Below, in pieces: positions 17,811 to 26,639 of a DNA stretch of 64,000 bases (positions within the stretch are counted from its first letter, which is position 1; each line of letters starts with the position of its first letter). The notes beneath the pieces are model-generated. The model worked only from the letters and a program-made list of their open reading frames with translations. It ran no database searches and was not told the origin of the DNA. The position numbers and the translations under genes are program-made. Source of the DNA: an uncultured Collinsella sp. (lineage in GTDB: Bacteria > Actinomycetota > Coriobacteriia > Coriobacteriales > Coriobacteriaceae); the NCBI GenBank assembly GCA_938005465.1, contig CALLNU010000001.1, positions 3,795 through 67,794 on the forward strand, written 5' to 3'.

Positions 17811-18557
17811 TTGCTCGAGGGCAAGAAAGCAATCATCACCGGAGGCACGCGCGGTATCGGCTATGCGATCGCCTGCCGTTTTATCGAGGAAGGCGCTGCC
17901 GTCACCGTCTTTGGCTCGCGCCAGGAGACTGCCGACGCGGCGGTTGAGAAGCTGGTAGCCGCCTATCCCGACGCCAAGGTCTGGGGCCGCTCCTGCGACC
18001 TCACCTCGCTCGAGGCCGTGACCGAGGCCTTTACCCAGGCTGCAGCCGACATGGGCGGCTTGGACACGGTCGTCAACAACGCCGGCATCTCCCAGCGCTC
18101 GCCGCTGCTCAACTACACGGCAGAGGAGTTCGCCAAAGTTATGGACCTCAACGTCGTCGCCGTCTTTAATGGCCACCAGGCTGCCGCCAAGATCATGACC
18201 GAAGCCGGCCACGGCGGCACCATCACCACCACGAGCTCGATGGTCGCTAAGTACGGTCAGCCCTCCGGCGTTGGCTACCCCACGTCCAAGTTCGCCGTCA
18301 ACGGCATGGTCCAGTCGCTCTCGCGCGAGCTCGCCCCCATGGGCATTCGCGTCAATGCCGTAGCACCCGGTGTAACCAAAACCGACATGGTCGCCAACCT
18401 GCCCGAAGAGGTCATCAAGCCCATCATCGCCACCATTCCGCTGGGTCGCATGGGCGAGCCCGAGGATGTCGCCAACGCCTTTGTTTTCCTGGCGAGTGAT
18501 ATGTCCTCCTACGTCACGGGCGCCATCCTCCCCGTCGACGGAGCCGCCCGCTCCTAA
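17811..18557 (+). CDS. Short-chain dehydrogenase/reductase (FabG-like)
   Basis: A 248-residue classical SDR resembling 3-oxoacyl-ACP reductase FabG, which reduces a carbonyl with NAD(P)H. It has TGGTRGIG (10-17), NNAG in the middle, a catalytic Ser in TTSSM, and YPTSK as the Tyr/Lys pair. The start is read as TTG at 17811, with AGAGGAAG 7 bases upstream; this gives the family's normal length of about 246. The frame extends 41 codons further upstream to an ATG at 17688, but that segment overlaps the promoter and has no homology. No fatty-acid genes are nearby, so it may instead act on a sugar or small carbonyl compound. Confidence 0.88.
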   Translation: MLEGKKAIITGGTRGIGYAIACRFIEEGAAVTVFGSRQETADAAVEKLVAAYPDAKVWGRSCDLTSLEAVTEAFTQAAADMGGLDTVVNNAGISQRSPLLNYTAEEFAKVMDLNVVAVFNGHQAAAKIMTEAGHGGTITTTSSMVAKYGQPSGVGYPTSKFAVNGMVQSLSRELAPMGIRVNAVAPGVTKTDMVANLPEEVIKPIIATIPLGRMGEPEDVANAFVFLASDMSSYVTGAILPVDGAARS

Positions 18558-18600
18558 AGGTCGCAAGCCACAGCTTTAAACCTCAACCGAGCTCAACGCA

Positions 18601-18643
18601 AGAAGGCGCGCTGCCTGCATCAACCGCAGGCAGCGCGCCTTCT
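18601..18643. terminator. Bidirectional terminator
   Basis: A perfect 18-bp stem (AGAAGGCGCGCTGCCTGC and its complement) with a 7-base loop, followed by ATTATTT on the plus strand. It separates the convergent SDR and antiporter genes and can serve both. Confidence 0.9.
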
Positions 18644-18679
18644 ATTATTTGGACGGAACCCGTATCCCGACATTCCTTG

Positions 18680-20242
18680 CTACTTGCCGTCGTCGTTCTC
18701 GGCCTCTTCGCGCGCGTAGAGCTCCAGCATGCGGCGGCGGTATTCGCGCACGGCGAGCTTAGCGCGCTCCAGGCGGCGGCGCTCACGCGGAGTCAGCTTG
18801 GACGGGTCGATCTCGTCGCCATAGGTCTTCTCGGCCAGCAAATGGGCGGCGTCCACGATACGGGCATCGATGTGTCCGCTTGCCGCCTCGGTCGAGAGGC
18901 GGTCGGCAATGGAATCAAGGGTAGGTATGCCGTCGAGCGAACGCCCATGGCCATGCGAGGTCAAAAGCTCGTGCTCTCGTGCGAGCAGGCTCGCCAGGTC
19001 GTGATGGGCGCGCAGAATATCGAGCGCGTCGGAAGGATGCTCGGCAACTTCTGCCACGGCAGCGACCGGTGCGGCGTCGACCACGCGGTAGAAGAGCTGC
19101 GCGAGCAGCGGCATCAAGAACACTGTGATGGCACCGGCGGCCACCATAACCGAGGCGACGTCTTGCGAAAGAGCGCCTGCGTTGACGGCCACACTCGTCA
19201 CGGCAACGATGATCGGCAGCGCCGTAGTGCAGTACAGGGCCACGGTAATGCGGCCATACGCCGAAACGTCGCGCGTCGTGGGACAAATGCTCATAGAGAC
19301 AAGGATCGGCACGGCGCGAATGATCAGCAACGCCGCGATAAAGCCCACGAGCAGACCCGGGCGCGATGCCACGGCCGTCAGGTCGATCTTTGCGCCCGAC
19401 ACGGTAAAGAACACCGGAATCAAAAAGCCATAGGCCAGGCCATCGAGCTTGGTCTCGAGCGTATGGTTGCCCTCGGGGATGATATAGCGCAGGACAAAGC
19501 CGGCAGCAAAAGAGCCCAACACGATGTCGAGGTCAAAGATGGCGGAAAACGCCACGAGCGTGACCAGGATGAGCACCGTCAGGCGCACGAACGTCTGCGA
19601 CGTTGTGTCGGCCCGTTCCTCGACAAACGTAAAGAAGCGACTACCCACGCGCTTGGAGCGGCTCGGGACCACGGCCAACAGCACGCAGACCACAGCAAAC
19701 AGGCCAAGGATCACGAGCGTCTGGATACCAGTACGAGCGGAGAGCAGCACCGACATGGCGAGCACGGGACCGAGCTCTCCCCATGTGCCATAGGCAAGGA
19801 TGGAGTCGCCCACACGCGTGCCGGCGAGCGAACGCTCGCGCATGATGGGCACGAGCGTGCCGAGCGCCGTCGAAGTGAGTGCCAGCGTCACGGCGATACC
19901 GTCGAAATGGCTAACCGAGAACCACGGGGTAAAGCGCACGGCAAGCCAGGCGATGCCAAACGTGACGACCCACGTGGCCATACCGTAGCGCCCCTCGACG
20001 CCCGTGATGTTCTTGGGATCGATCTCAAAACCGGCAAGCAGGAACAAAAAGGCCAGGCCGAGCTCGGACACGAGCGAGACCTCGGCATCTACATGGATAA
20101 AGCCGAGCATATGAGGCCCCAGCACCGCGCCGAACACGAGCAAAAAGACCGTCTCGGGAACGGGTTTCCCGGGGATCGCCGAAGCGATGAAGGGGCTTGC
20201 GAAGGCCACGAGTGCGATGATGGCGAGCGAAACGAATGCCAT
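18680..20242 (-). CDS. CPA2-family cation:proton antiporter
   Basis: A 520-residue membrane protein with about twelve hydrophobic segments over the first 400 residues and a charged cytoplasmic tail of about 110. Features of the CPA2 (KefB/NhaS) Na+ or K+/H+ antiporter family include VFLLVFGAVLGPHMLG near residue 33, FLFLLAGFEIDP near 66 and LGSFAAGFVLR near 255. The tail is rich in Arg, Glu and Ala, is probably helical, and lacks a recognisable TrkA-N nucleotide-binding domain. The ATG at 20242 follows AGAAAGG. The transported ion is not determinable. Confidence 0.87.
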   Translation of the reverse strand: MAFVSLAIIALVAFASPFIASAIPGKPVPETVFLLVFGAVLGPHMLGFIHVDAEVSLVSELGLAFLFLLAGFEIDPKNITGVEGRYGMATWVVTFGIAWLAVRFTPWFSVSHFDGIAVTLALTSTALGTLVPIMRERSLAGTRVGDSILAYGTWGELGPVLAMSVLLSARTGIQTLVILGLFAVVCVLLAVVPSRSKRVGSRFFTFVEERADTTSQTFVRLTVLILVTLVAFSAIFDLDIVLGSFAAGFVLRYIIPEGNHTLETKLDGLAYGFLIPVFFTVSGAKIDLTAVASRPGLLVGFIAALLIIRAVPILVSMSICPTTRDVSAYGRITVALYCTTALPIIVAVTSVAVNAGALSQDVASVMVAAGAITVFLMPLLAQLFYRVVDAAPVAAVAEVAEHPSDALDILRAHHDLASLLAREHELLTSHGHGRSLDGIPTLDSIADRLSTEAASGHIDARIVDAAHLLAEKTYGDEIDPSKLTPRERRRLERAKLAVREYRRRMLELYAREEAENDDGK

Positions 20243-20311
20243 GTGATGCCTTTCTCTTGATTGCGCTTCACTGTAGCACCCTCGCCGTCCTCAACGCGCC
20301 GCGAGCTGTCG

Positions 20312-20317
20312 TATCAT
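20312..20317 (+). promoter_or_regulatory. Candidate -10 box for purL
   Basis: TATCAT about 110 bases upstream of purL is the best -10 candidate; the -35 is weak. I looked for a purine riboswitch in the leader and did not recognise one. Confidence 0.3.
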
Positions 20318-20426
20318 AGTTAGGTTTACAAACATGTGGCTCAAGGCGACCGCGAGGCTTGCCCCGTTAACCGACCGCTGCCGCATACCGTACCGTACGC
20401 CCAACCGATTAGGAAGGCAGGAACCA

Positions 20427-23400
20427 ATGGTCTCTCGTATCTACGTGGAGAAGAAACCCGGGTTCGACGTCGAGGCTCAGCAGCTCAAGGGCGAGCTGAC
20501 CGAAATTCTCGGCATCAAGGGCATCGAGGCCCTGAGGATCATCAACCGCTACGACGTCGAGGGCATCGACGAGGAGCTTTTCCGCTCCTGCGTGCCGACC
20601 GTCTTTAGCGAGCCCCAGGTCGATGTGACCTACGACGAGCTCCCCGCAAGCGATGGCGCCGTCTTTGCCGTCGAATTCCTTCCTGGCCAGTTTGACCAGC
20701 GCGCCGACTCCGCCAGCGAGTGCGTGCAGCTCATCAGCCAGGGCGAGCGCCCCGCCGTGCGCTCCGCCAAGGTCTATATGATCTCGGGCGCTCTGGACGA
20801 AGCCGCCATCGAGGCCATCAAGCACTACGTGGTGAACCCCGTCGAGGCGCGCATCGCCTCGCTCGACCTGCCCGAGACTCTGTACATGGAGACCCCCGAG
20901 CCCCAGCCCGTCGAGGTGCTCGACGGCTTCCGCGAGCTCGATGAGGCCGGCCTTGCCGCCTTTATCGCCGATCGCGGCCTTGCCATGGACGAGGCGGACA
21001 TCGCCTTCTGCCAGCAGTACTTCCGCGATGAGGATCGCGACCCCACCATCACCGAAATCCGCGTGATCGACACCTATTGGTCCGATCACTGCCGCCATAC
21101 CACCTTCGGCACCGTCCTGGACGACGTGACGATCGACGACGCCGTGGTGCAGCAGGCCTTCGACCGCTACATGGAGATGCGCCACGAACTCGGCCGCGAC
21201 GCCAAGCCCGTCTGCCTCATGGACATGGGCACCATCGGCGCTAAGTACCTTAAGAAGACCGGCGTCATGACCGATGTCGATGAGTCCGAGGAAATCAACG
21301 CCTGCACCGTCAAGGTGAAGGTCGATGTCGACGGCGAGGACCAGGACTGGCTGTTCCTGTTTAAGAACGAGACCCACAACCACCCGACCGAGATCGAGCC
21401 CTTCGGCGGTGCCGCCACCTGCGTGGGCGGCGCCATCCGCGACCCGCTCTCGGGCCGCAGCTACGTGTACCAGGCCATGCGTGTCACCGGCGCCGGCGAC
21501 CCCACCGTCCCCGTGTCCGAGACGCTCGAGGGCAAGCTGCCGCAGCGCAAGCTCGTAACCACCGCTGCCGCCGGCTACTCCAGCTACGGCAACCAGATCG
21601 GCCTTGCCACCGGCCAGGTCAACGAGCTCTATCACCCCGGCTACGTGGCCAAGCGCATGGAGGTCGGCGCCGTCGTGGGCGCTACCCCGGCAAACCACGT
21701 GCGCCGCGAGTGCCCCGCCCCCACCGACAAGATCATCCTGCTGGGCGGCCGCACCGGCCGTGACGGCATCGGCGGTGCCACCGGCTCCTCCAAGACCCAG
21801 AACACCGAGTCCATCGAGACCTCGGGTGCCGAGGTCCAGAAGGGCAACGCCCCGGTCGAGCGCAAGCTGCAGCGCCTCTTCCGCCGCGGCGACGCCTGCC
21901 GCCTGATCAAGCGTTGCAACGACTTTGGCGCCGGCGGCGTCTCGGTCGCCGTGGGCGAGCTTGCCGACGGCCTGTATGTCGACCTGGACACCGTGACCAA
22001 GAAGTACGACGGCCTGGACGGCACCGAGCTCGCCATTTCCGAGTCCCAGGAGCGCATGGCCTGCGCCGTCGCCGACGGTGACGTCGAGGAGTTCATGGGC
22101 TACGCCGCCGAGGAAAACCTGGAGGCGACCGTTATCGCCGAGGTTACCGCCGAGCCGCGCATGCGCATGGCCTGGAACGGTGTCGCCATCGTCGACCTAT
22201 CCCGCGAGTTCCTCAACTCCAACGGCGCGCCCAAGCACCAGGTCGCCCACGTGTGCGCCCGCAGCGTGTGGCAGCCCAGCTGGGCCGGCACCACGCTTGC
22301 CGAGCGCATGACCTCGCTTGTCACCGACCTCAACGTTGCCTCCAACAAGGGCCTTTCCGAGCGCTTCGACTCCACCATCGGTGCCGCAACCGTGCTTATG
22401 CCTTTTGGCGGCAAGACGCAGCTCACCCCGAGCTCGGCCATGGTCGCCAAGTTCCCCGTGGACGGCGAGACCACCACGGCAAGCGCCATGGCATGGGGCT
22501 TCAACCCCTATCTGATGGAGGCCGACCAGTTTGCGGGCGCCTATCTGTCCGTGGTCGAGTCCATCGCCAAACTTGTGGCTGCCGGCTTTGAGCACAAACG
22601 CGCCTATCTCTCCTTCCAGGAGTACTTCGAGCGTCTGCGCACCGAGGCCGAGCGCTGGGGCAAGCCCACAGCAGCCGTCCTGGGCGCCCTCATGGCCCAA
22701 GTCGACCTGGGTGCCGGCGCCATCGGCGGCAAGGACTCCATGAGCGGTTCATTTGAGGACGAGACCGGCGAGCTCAACGTTCCGCCGACCCTGATCAGCT
22801 TCGCCGTCGCCGTGGGCAAGGCCGCCCGCGCCGTCTCGCCCGAGTTCAAGGGCCTGACGCACCGCGTCGTCCGCATCGCCCCCGCCACCTACGGCGAGGA
22901 CTACCGCCCCGACGCCCAGCAGCTGCTCGCCGCGTTTGACGCCGTCGAGGCGCTCACTGCTACCGGCGACGCCCTGGCCGTCTCCACGCCCGGCTACGGC
23001 TGTGGCGCCGAGAGCCTCTTTAAGATGTGCGTCGGCAACCAGATCGGCATCGAGCTTGCCGAGGATGTGGACGTGGAGAGCCTCTTCACCCCGCTCTACG
23101 GCAGCTTTATCGTCGAGCTCGCCGAGGACGCCGAGCTGCCCGAGGTCGCCGACGGCGTTGTCGTCGAGCCCCTGGGTACCACCGTCGAGGGCTATGTCAT
23201 CGACACCGGCTCCGAGGTCATCGAGCTCGCCGAGCTCCAGGAGGCCTGGGAGAGCGGCATCGAGGACGTCTTCGCCTACCGCAGCGCCGGCGAGACCCCC
23301 GAGGTCGAGACCATCGACTTCCGCGCCAAGGATATCCACGTGTACGGCGGCGCCAAGATCGCCCGCCCGCGCGTGATCATCCCCGTGTTCCCCGGCAACA

Positions 23401-24173
23401 ACTGCGAGTACGACAGCGCCCGCGCCTTCCGTGCCGCCGGTGCCGAGGCCGACACCTTCGTGATCAACAACCTCACGCCCGAGGCCGTCGCCGAGAGCAC
23501 CCACGAGCTTGCCCGCCGCATCCGTGCAAGCCAGATCGTCATGATCCCCGGCGGCTTCTCGGGCGGCGACGAGCCCGACGGCTCTGCCAAGTTCATCACG
23601 GCGTTCTTCCGTGCTCCCGAGGTCACCGAGGCAGTCCGCGACCTGCTCAAGGCCCGCGACGGCCTGATGCTGGGCATCTGCAACGGCTTCCAGGCTCTGG
23701 TCAAGCTCGGCCTGGTGCCCTACGGTGACATCGTCGACGCCACGCCCGATGCGCCCACGCTGACGTTCAACACCATCGGTCGCCATCAGAGCCGCCTGGT
23801 GCGCACCCGCATCTCGTCCAACCTGTCCCCATGGCTGTCGCAGTGCAGCCTGGACGACCCCTACACCGTCGCCATCAGCCACGGCGAGGGCCGCTTTGTC
23901 GCCAATGACGAAGTACTCGCCCAGCTGATCGCCAACGGCCAGGTCGCCACGCAGTACGTGGGCGAGGACGGCAAGCCCAGCATGGATCTTTCCGTCAACC
24001 CCAACGGCTCCGCACTCGCCATTGAGGGCATCACGAGCCCCGACGGCCGCGTCCTAGGCAAGATGGGCCATGCCGAGCGTCGCGGCGACAACCTGTACCG
24101 CAACGTGCCCGAGCATGTCCCCGGCGACAAGTTCATGCCGATCTTTGAGAGCGGCGTAGCCTACTTCGCTTAA
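20427..24173 (+). CDS. purL: Single-chain phosphoribosylformylglycinamidine synthase (PurL-PurQ)
   Basis: A 1248-residue purine-biosynthesis enzyme that converts FGAR, glutamine and ATP to FGAM. It joins an N-terminal PurS-like region (1 to about 200), two AIRS-like synthetase halves (FKNETHNHPTEIEPFGGA near residue 315; GAGAIGGKDSMSG near 765) and a C-terminal class I glutaminase starting near RPRVIIPVFPGNNCEYD (about 980). The glutaminase nucleophile is the cysteine in LGICNGFQA and the partner histidine is in ISHGEGRF. The start at 20427 follows AGGAAGGCAGG; an upstream extension of 31 codons is judged non-coding. This large form contrasts with the split purS/purQ/purL of most Actinobacteria and Firmicutes. 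It is monocistronic with its own terminator. Confidence 0.96.
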   Translation: MVSRIYVEKKPGFDVEAQQLKGELTEILGIKGIEALRIINRYDVEGIDEELFRSCVPTVFSEPQVDVTYDELPASDGAVFAVEFLPGQFDQRADSASECVQLISQGERPAVRSAKVYMISGALDEAAIEAIKHYVVNPVEARIASLDLPETLYMETPEPQPVEVLDGFRELDEAGLAAFIADRGLAMDEADIAFCQQYFRDEDRDPTITEIRVIDTYWSDHCRHTTFGTVLDDVTIDDAVVQQAFDRYMEMRHELGRDAKPVCLMDMGTIGAKYLKKTGVMTDVDESEEINACTVKVKVDVDGEDQDWLFLFKNETHNHPTEIEPFGGAATCVGGAIRDPLSGRSYVYQAMRVTGAGDPTVPVSETLEGKLPQRKLVTTAAAGYSSYGNQIGLATGQVNELYHPGYVAKRMEVGAVVGATPANHVRRECPAPTDKIILLGGRTGRDGIGGATGSSKTQNTESIETSGAEVQKGNAPVERKLQRLFRRGDACRLIKRCNDFGAGGVSVAVGELADGLYVDLDTVTKKYDGLDGTELAISESQERMACAVADGDVEEFMGYAAEENLEATVIAEVTAEPRMRMAWNGVAIVDLSREFLNSNGAPKHQVAHVCARSVWQPSWAGTTLAERMTSLVTDLNVASNKGLSERFDSTIGAATVLMPFGGKTQLTPSSAMVAKFPVDGETTTASAMAWGFNPYLMEADQFAGAYLSVVESIAKLVAAGFEHKRAYLSFQEYFERLRTEAERWGKPTAAVLGALMAQVDLGAGAIGGKDSMSGSFEDETGELNVPPTLISFAVAVGKAARAVSPEFKGLTHRVVRIAPATYGEDYRPDAQQLLAAFDAVEALTATGDALAVSTPGYGCGAESLFKMCVGNQIGIELAEDVDVESLFTPLYGSFIVELAEDAELPEVADGVVVEPLGTTVEGYVIDTGSEVIELAELQEAWESGIEDVFAYRSAGETPEVETIDFRAKDIHVYGGAKIARPRVIIPVFPGNNCEYDSARAFRAAGAEADTFVINNLTPEAVAESTHELARRIRASQIVMIPGGFSGGDEPDGSAKFITAFFRAPEVTEAVRDLLKARDGLMLGICNGFQALVKLGLVPYGDIVDATPDAPTLTFNTIGRHQSRLVRTRISSNLSPWLSQCSLDDPYTVAISHGEGRFVANDEVLAQLIANGQVATQYVGEDGKPSMDLSVNPNGSALAIEGITSPDGRVLGKMGHAERRGDNLYRNVPEHVPGDKFMPIFESGVAYFA

Positions 24174-24210
24174 TACGTTCCCATCGGGTACAATCCCCTC
24201 GGGTAACAAC

Positions 24211-24246
24211 ACCCGCCACCGACGCATCCGGTGGCGGGTTCTTTTT
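24211..24246 (+). terminator. Intrinsic terminator after purL
   Basis: A perfect 10-bp stem (ACCCGCCACC / GGTGGCGGGT) with a 9-base loop followed by TCTTTTTT. Textbook rho-independent form. Confidence 0.93.
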
Positions 24247-24272
24247 TGCTTCGCGCATGTAGAAAGGACATC

Positions 24273-25208
24273 ATGAAAAGCCGCAAGCCGTATCTCGCCA
24301 CCCTGCCCGGACTCATCCTGGGCTGTCTCGTTTGCTGCGCGCTCTGGGGCTCTGCCTTCCCCTGCATCAAGATCGGCTACGGCCTCTTTGGCATTCCCGC
24401 GCACGACAGCGCCTCGCAGCTGCTCTTCGCGGGTCTGCGCTTCACCCTTGCCGGCATGCTGGTCATTGTTGGCATGAGCGTGGCCCAGCGCCGACCGCTC
24501 GTTCCGCAAGCGCGTGATATCAAGCCCATCTGCATCTTGTCGCTCTTCCAGACCATCGGCCAGTACTTCTTTTTCTACCTTGGTCTCTCCCGTGCAAGCG
24601 CTATGTCAAGCTCCATCATCGAGGCCAGCGCCAACTTCTTGGCTATCCTCTTTGCCGTCCTGGCGTTTCGCACCGAAAAGCTCGATGCGGCCAAGGTGCT
24701 CGGCTGCGTACTGGGCTTTGCCGGCGTCGCGCTCGTCAACCTTTCGGGCGCGGACGGCACCTTTGGCTTTACGCTCGACGGCGAGGGCTTCATCCTGGCC
24801 TCCACCGTCGCGGGCGCCCTTTCGACCTGCCTGATCGGCATCTTCTCGCGCGAGCACGACGGCGTCTTGCTTGCCGGGTGGCAGTTCTTGGTCGGCGGCC
24901 TGGTCCTCACCGCCATCGGCTTTATGATGGGTGGCGCGCTCTCCCCCACGGCGATTGCCCCCGCCATCGCGCTCATCATCTACATGGCGCTTATCTCCGC
25001 GGTCGCCTACTCGCTGTGGTCGCGCCTGCTTGCCGTCAACCCCGTCAGCCGCGTCTCGGTCTTTGGGTTTATGAACCCCGTCTTTGGTGTGCTGCTGAGC
25101 GCGCTGCTGCTCGGCGAGGGTGCTGGCACGAGCCCCGTTACCGTCATCGTTGCCCTGCTGTTGGTCTGCAGCGGCATCATCATCGTCAACAAACCCAAAA
25201 AAGCTTAA
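24273..25208 (+). CDS. EamA/DMT-family transporter
   Basis: A 311-residue drug/metabolite transporter superfamily member with ten predicted membrane helices in two EamA repeats, the first including CALWGSAFPCIKIGYG near residue 23 and the second from about 165. Family members usually export amino acids, metabolites or drugs; the substrate is unknown. The ATG at 24273 has AGAAAGG 5 bases upstream, and a longer frame from 24231 runs through the purL terminator and is rejected. It stands alone. Confidence 0.87.
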   Translation: MKSRKPYLATLPGLILGCLVCCALWGSAFPCIKIGYGLFGIPAHDSASQLLFAGLRFTLAGMLVIVGMSVAQRRPLVPQARDIKPICILSLFQTIGQYFFFYLGLSRASAMSSSIIEASANFLAILFAVLAFRTEKLDAAKVLGCVLGFAGVALVNLSGADGTFGFTLDGEGFILASTVAGALSTCLIGIFSREHDGVLLAGWQFLVGGLVLTAIGFMMGGALSPTAIAPAIALIIYMALISAVAYSLWSRLLAVNPVSRVSVFGFMNPVFGVLLSALLLGEGAGTSPVTVIVALLLVCSGIIIVNKPKKA

Positions 25209-25238
25209 CGAACTGCCCTTATTTAGCAGAGGGGATTC

Positions 25239-25313
25239 ATGTACTTTAGCTTAATGGAGTACATCGGTGAGCTGAGGACCGCCACGCACGCAAGCGTGCA
25301 CCCCTTTTCCTAG
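25239..25313 (+). CDS. Possible 24-residue small protein
   Basis: A 25-codon frame begins MYFSLMEYIGEL and ends HPFS. It is preceded by AGAGGGGATTC, a reasonable RBS with 5-base spacing. It lies 30 bases after the EamA gene and overlaps the stop codon of the convergent GGDEF gene. The length is too short for a composition test and the frame contains a terminator-like hairpin, so it may not be translated. Confidence 0.25.
   Translation: MYFSLMEYIGELRTATHASVHPFS
25286..25308 (+). terminator. Probable terminator after the EamA gene
   Basis: A short perfect stem GCACGC-AA-GCGTGC followed by ACCCCTTTT. It lies between the convergent EamA and GGDEF genes. Confidence 0.5.
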
Positions 25314-26452
25314 CGTATCTGGACGCCGGCTTTCTTTTTCTCGGCCTTGACGCGGTAGAGCTCCGCATCGGCAGCGCGAAGTAAGTCTTGCCAGGTATCA
25401 ACACTATCGCCGACCCGCGCGTAACCGATGGACATCCGCAATGCATACGGCACCTCGGCACGAGCGAGCTCGTCGTTAATCGCCGAACACAGGTCTATGA
25501 TGTCCTGTTCCGCCGTCGCCTTTTGAAGCACCACGAACTCATCGCCACCATAGCGTGCGATAAAACCACCAGACGCCGAGCAGACCTCTTTGAGCGTAGC
25601 AGATATGACCTGGAGGGCATGATCGCCCTCAACATGTCCATACCGGTCGTTAATTTGCTTAAAGCCGTCGGCATCCATCATAAGCAGATACACATCATCG
25701 GCCTGGTCAGCACCCGAGAACAGCGACAGCATATAGGTCTCAAAACGGTTGCGATTGTTAAGGCCAGTCAACGGGTCGGTCGAGATCAGCTGCTCCTGAC
25801 AAACAATGTAGAGCTGCAACATACTTAACATGATGCCGACACTAAGGCAGGGACCCGAATAAAAGACCTGAAAGACACCGGCCACCAAGGCCGGAATGGC
25901 GAAAAATGCCAAGGTTTGATAGATGGCCTTCTTTTGTAGGCTCTCGACCTTGCAAGATTGTATAAACGCATGCAGGGACGTATATATAACGTAGCAGTAG
26001 CTGACGATGGGCTGGATCATATAGACAAAACCGCGACGATACGCGCCCTGCGCATCGATATAGAACAGGGCGTGCGTCCAGTAGCTAGTAAACGCCAGTA
26101 CGACTACCAGCACCGCAGGCAGCGTTACAAACGCCATTCTATAGCGCGCGGTCAAAAGGCGAGAACCCTGCACCGTCTCGGAATAGATAAACCAAATGAG
26201 GCACGCGGCGGCAAAGAGCGAAAACGAAACCGCGTTGGAAATCCAGTTGGCAGCAATGCCCAGCGTGCCGCCCACACCGTCCGAAAGCGTCCAGATTATA
26301 TCGAATAGCATGTACGCGGCAGAGGTGTAACCGAGCGTACTAAACAATAACTGCTGGGTACTCGAGAACAAGGAGTGGCGACTTCGCGCGGCAAGCCCGA
26401 TAAGAACAATCATGCATAGCAGGAATATCTCAATCTTGAGTGCCTTAACCAC
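25310..26452 (-). CDS. Membrane-bound diguanylate cyclase (GGDEF)
   Basis: A protein of about 380 residues with an N-terminal sensor of six to seven hydrophobic helices (to about residue 220) and a C-terminal GGDEF domain that would make cyclic di-GMP from GTP. The domain begins STDPLTGLNNRNRFE and has the intact active-site motif YGGDEF. The usual RxxD inhibitory site five residues before GGDEF is absent (FIAR is there instead), so product inhibition may be lost. A TTG at 26470 is a possible start, but a GTG at 26452 has GAAGGGA 8-9 bases upstream and is preferred. No EAL domain or c-di-GMP effector is nearby. Confidence 0.9.
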   Translation of the reverse strand: MVKALKIEIFLLCMIVLIGLAARSRHSLFSSTQQLLFSTLGYTSAAYMLFDIIWTLSDGVGGTLGIAANWISNAVSFSLFAAACLIWFIYSETVQGSRLLTARYRMAFVTLPAVLVVVLAFTSYWTHALFYIDAQGAYRRGFVYMIQPIVSYCYVIYTSLHAFIQSCKVESLQKKAIYQTLAFFAIPALVAGVFQVFYSGPCLSVGIMLSMLQLYIVCQEQLISTDPLTGLNNRNRFETYMLSLFSGADQADDVYLLMMDADGFKQINDRYGHVEGDHALQVISATLKEVCSASGGFIARYGGDEFVVLQKATAEQDIIDLCSAINDELARAEVPYALRMSIGYARVGDSVDTWQDLLRAADAELYRVKAEKKKAGVQIR

Positions 26453-26550
26453 TAGACGCCATCCCTTCAATATCCAAGTGGTCAGAATCGCCCGATTCGT
26501 GTCTGGGCAATAAACACCCCTACTCCGCAGGGGTAAGGGGAATAATAGCA

Positions 26551-26594
26551 GAGCGCCCGAACGTCACTGCAAGACAGCTTTCGTTCGGGCGCTC
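26551..26594 (-). terminator. Terminator after kdgT
   Basis: A perfect 13-bp stem (GAGCGCCCGAACG and its complement) with an 18-base loop lies downstream of kdgT on the minus strand and is followed there by TGCTATTATT. Confidence 0.7.
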
Positions 26595-26639
26595 AAACGG
26601 CGCGAATTGCACGCCGGCTTGATTGACTCGCGTCGACGA

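Noticed and set aside
18677..20260. A 527-codon plus-strand frame opposite the antiporter
   Set aside because: Antisense to a clear membrane transporter; Arg/His/Gln-rich with no family features.
20318..20426. Purine riboswitch upstream of purL
   Set aside because: The leader lacks the conserved loop and junction sequences of a purine aptamer as far as I can see by eye.
20409..21698. A 429-codon minus-strand frame opposite purL
   Set aside because: Shadow of the purL coding sequence with no domain.
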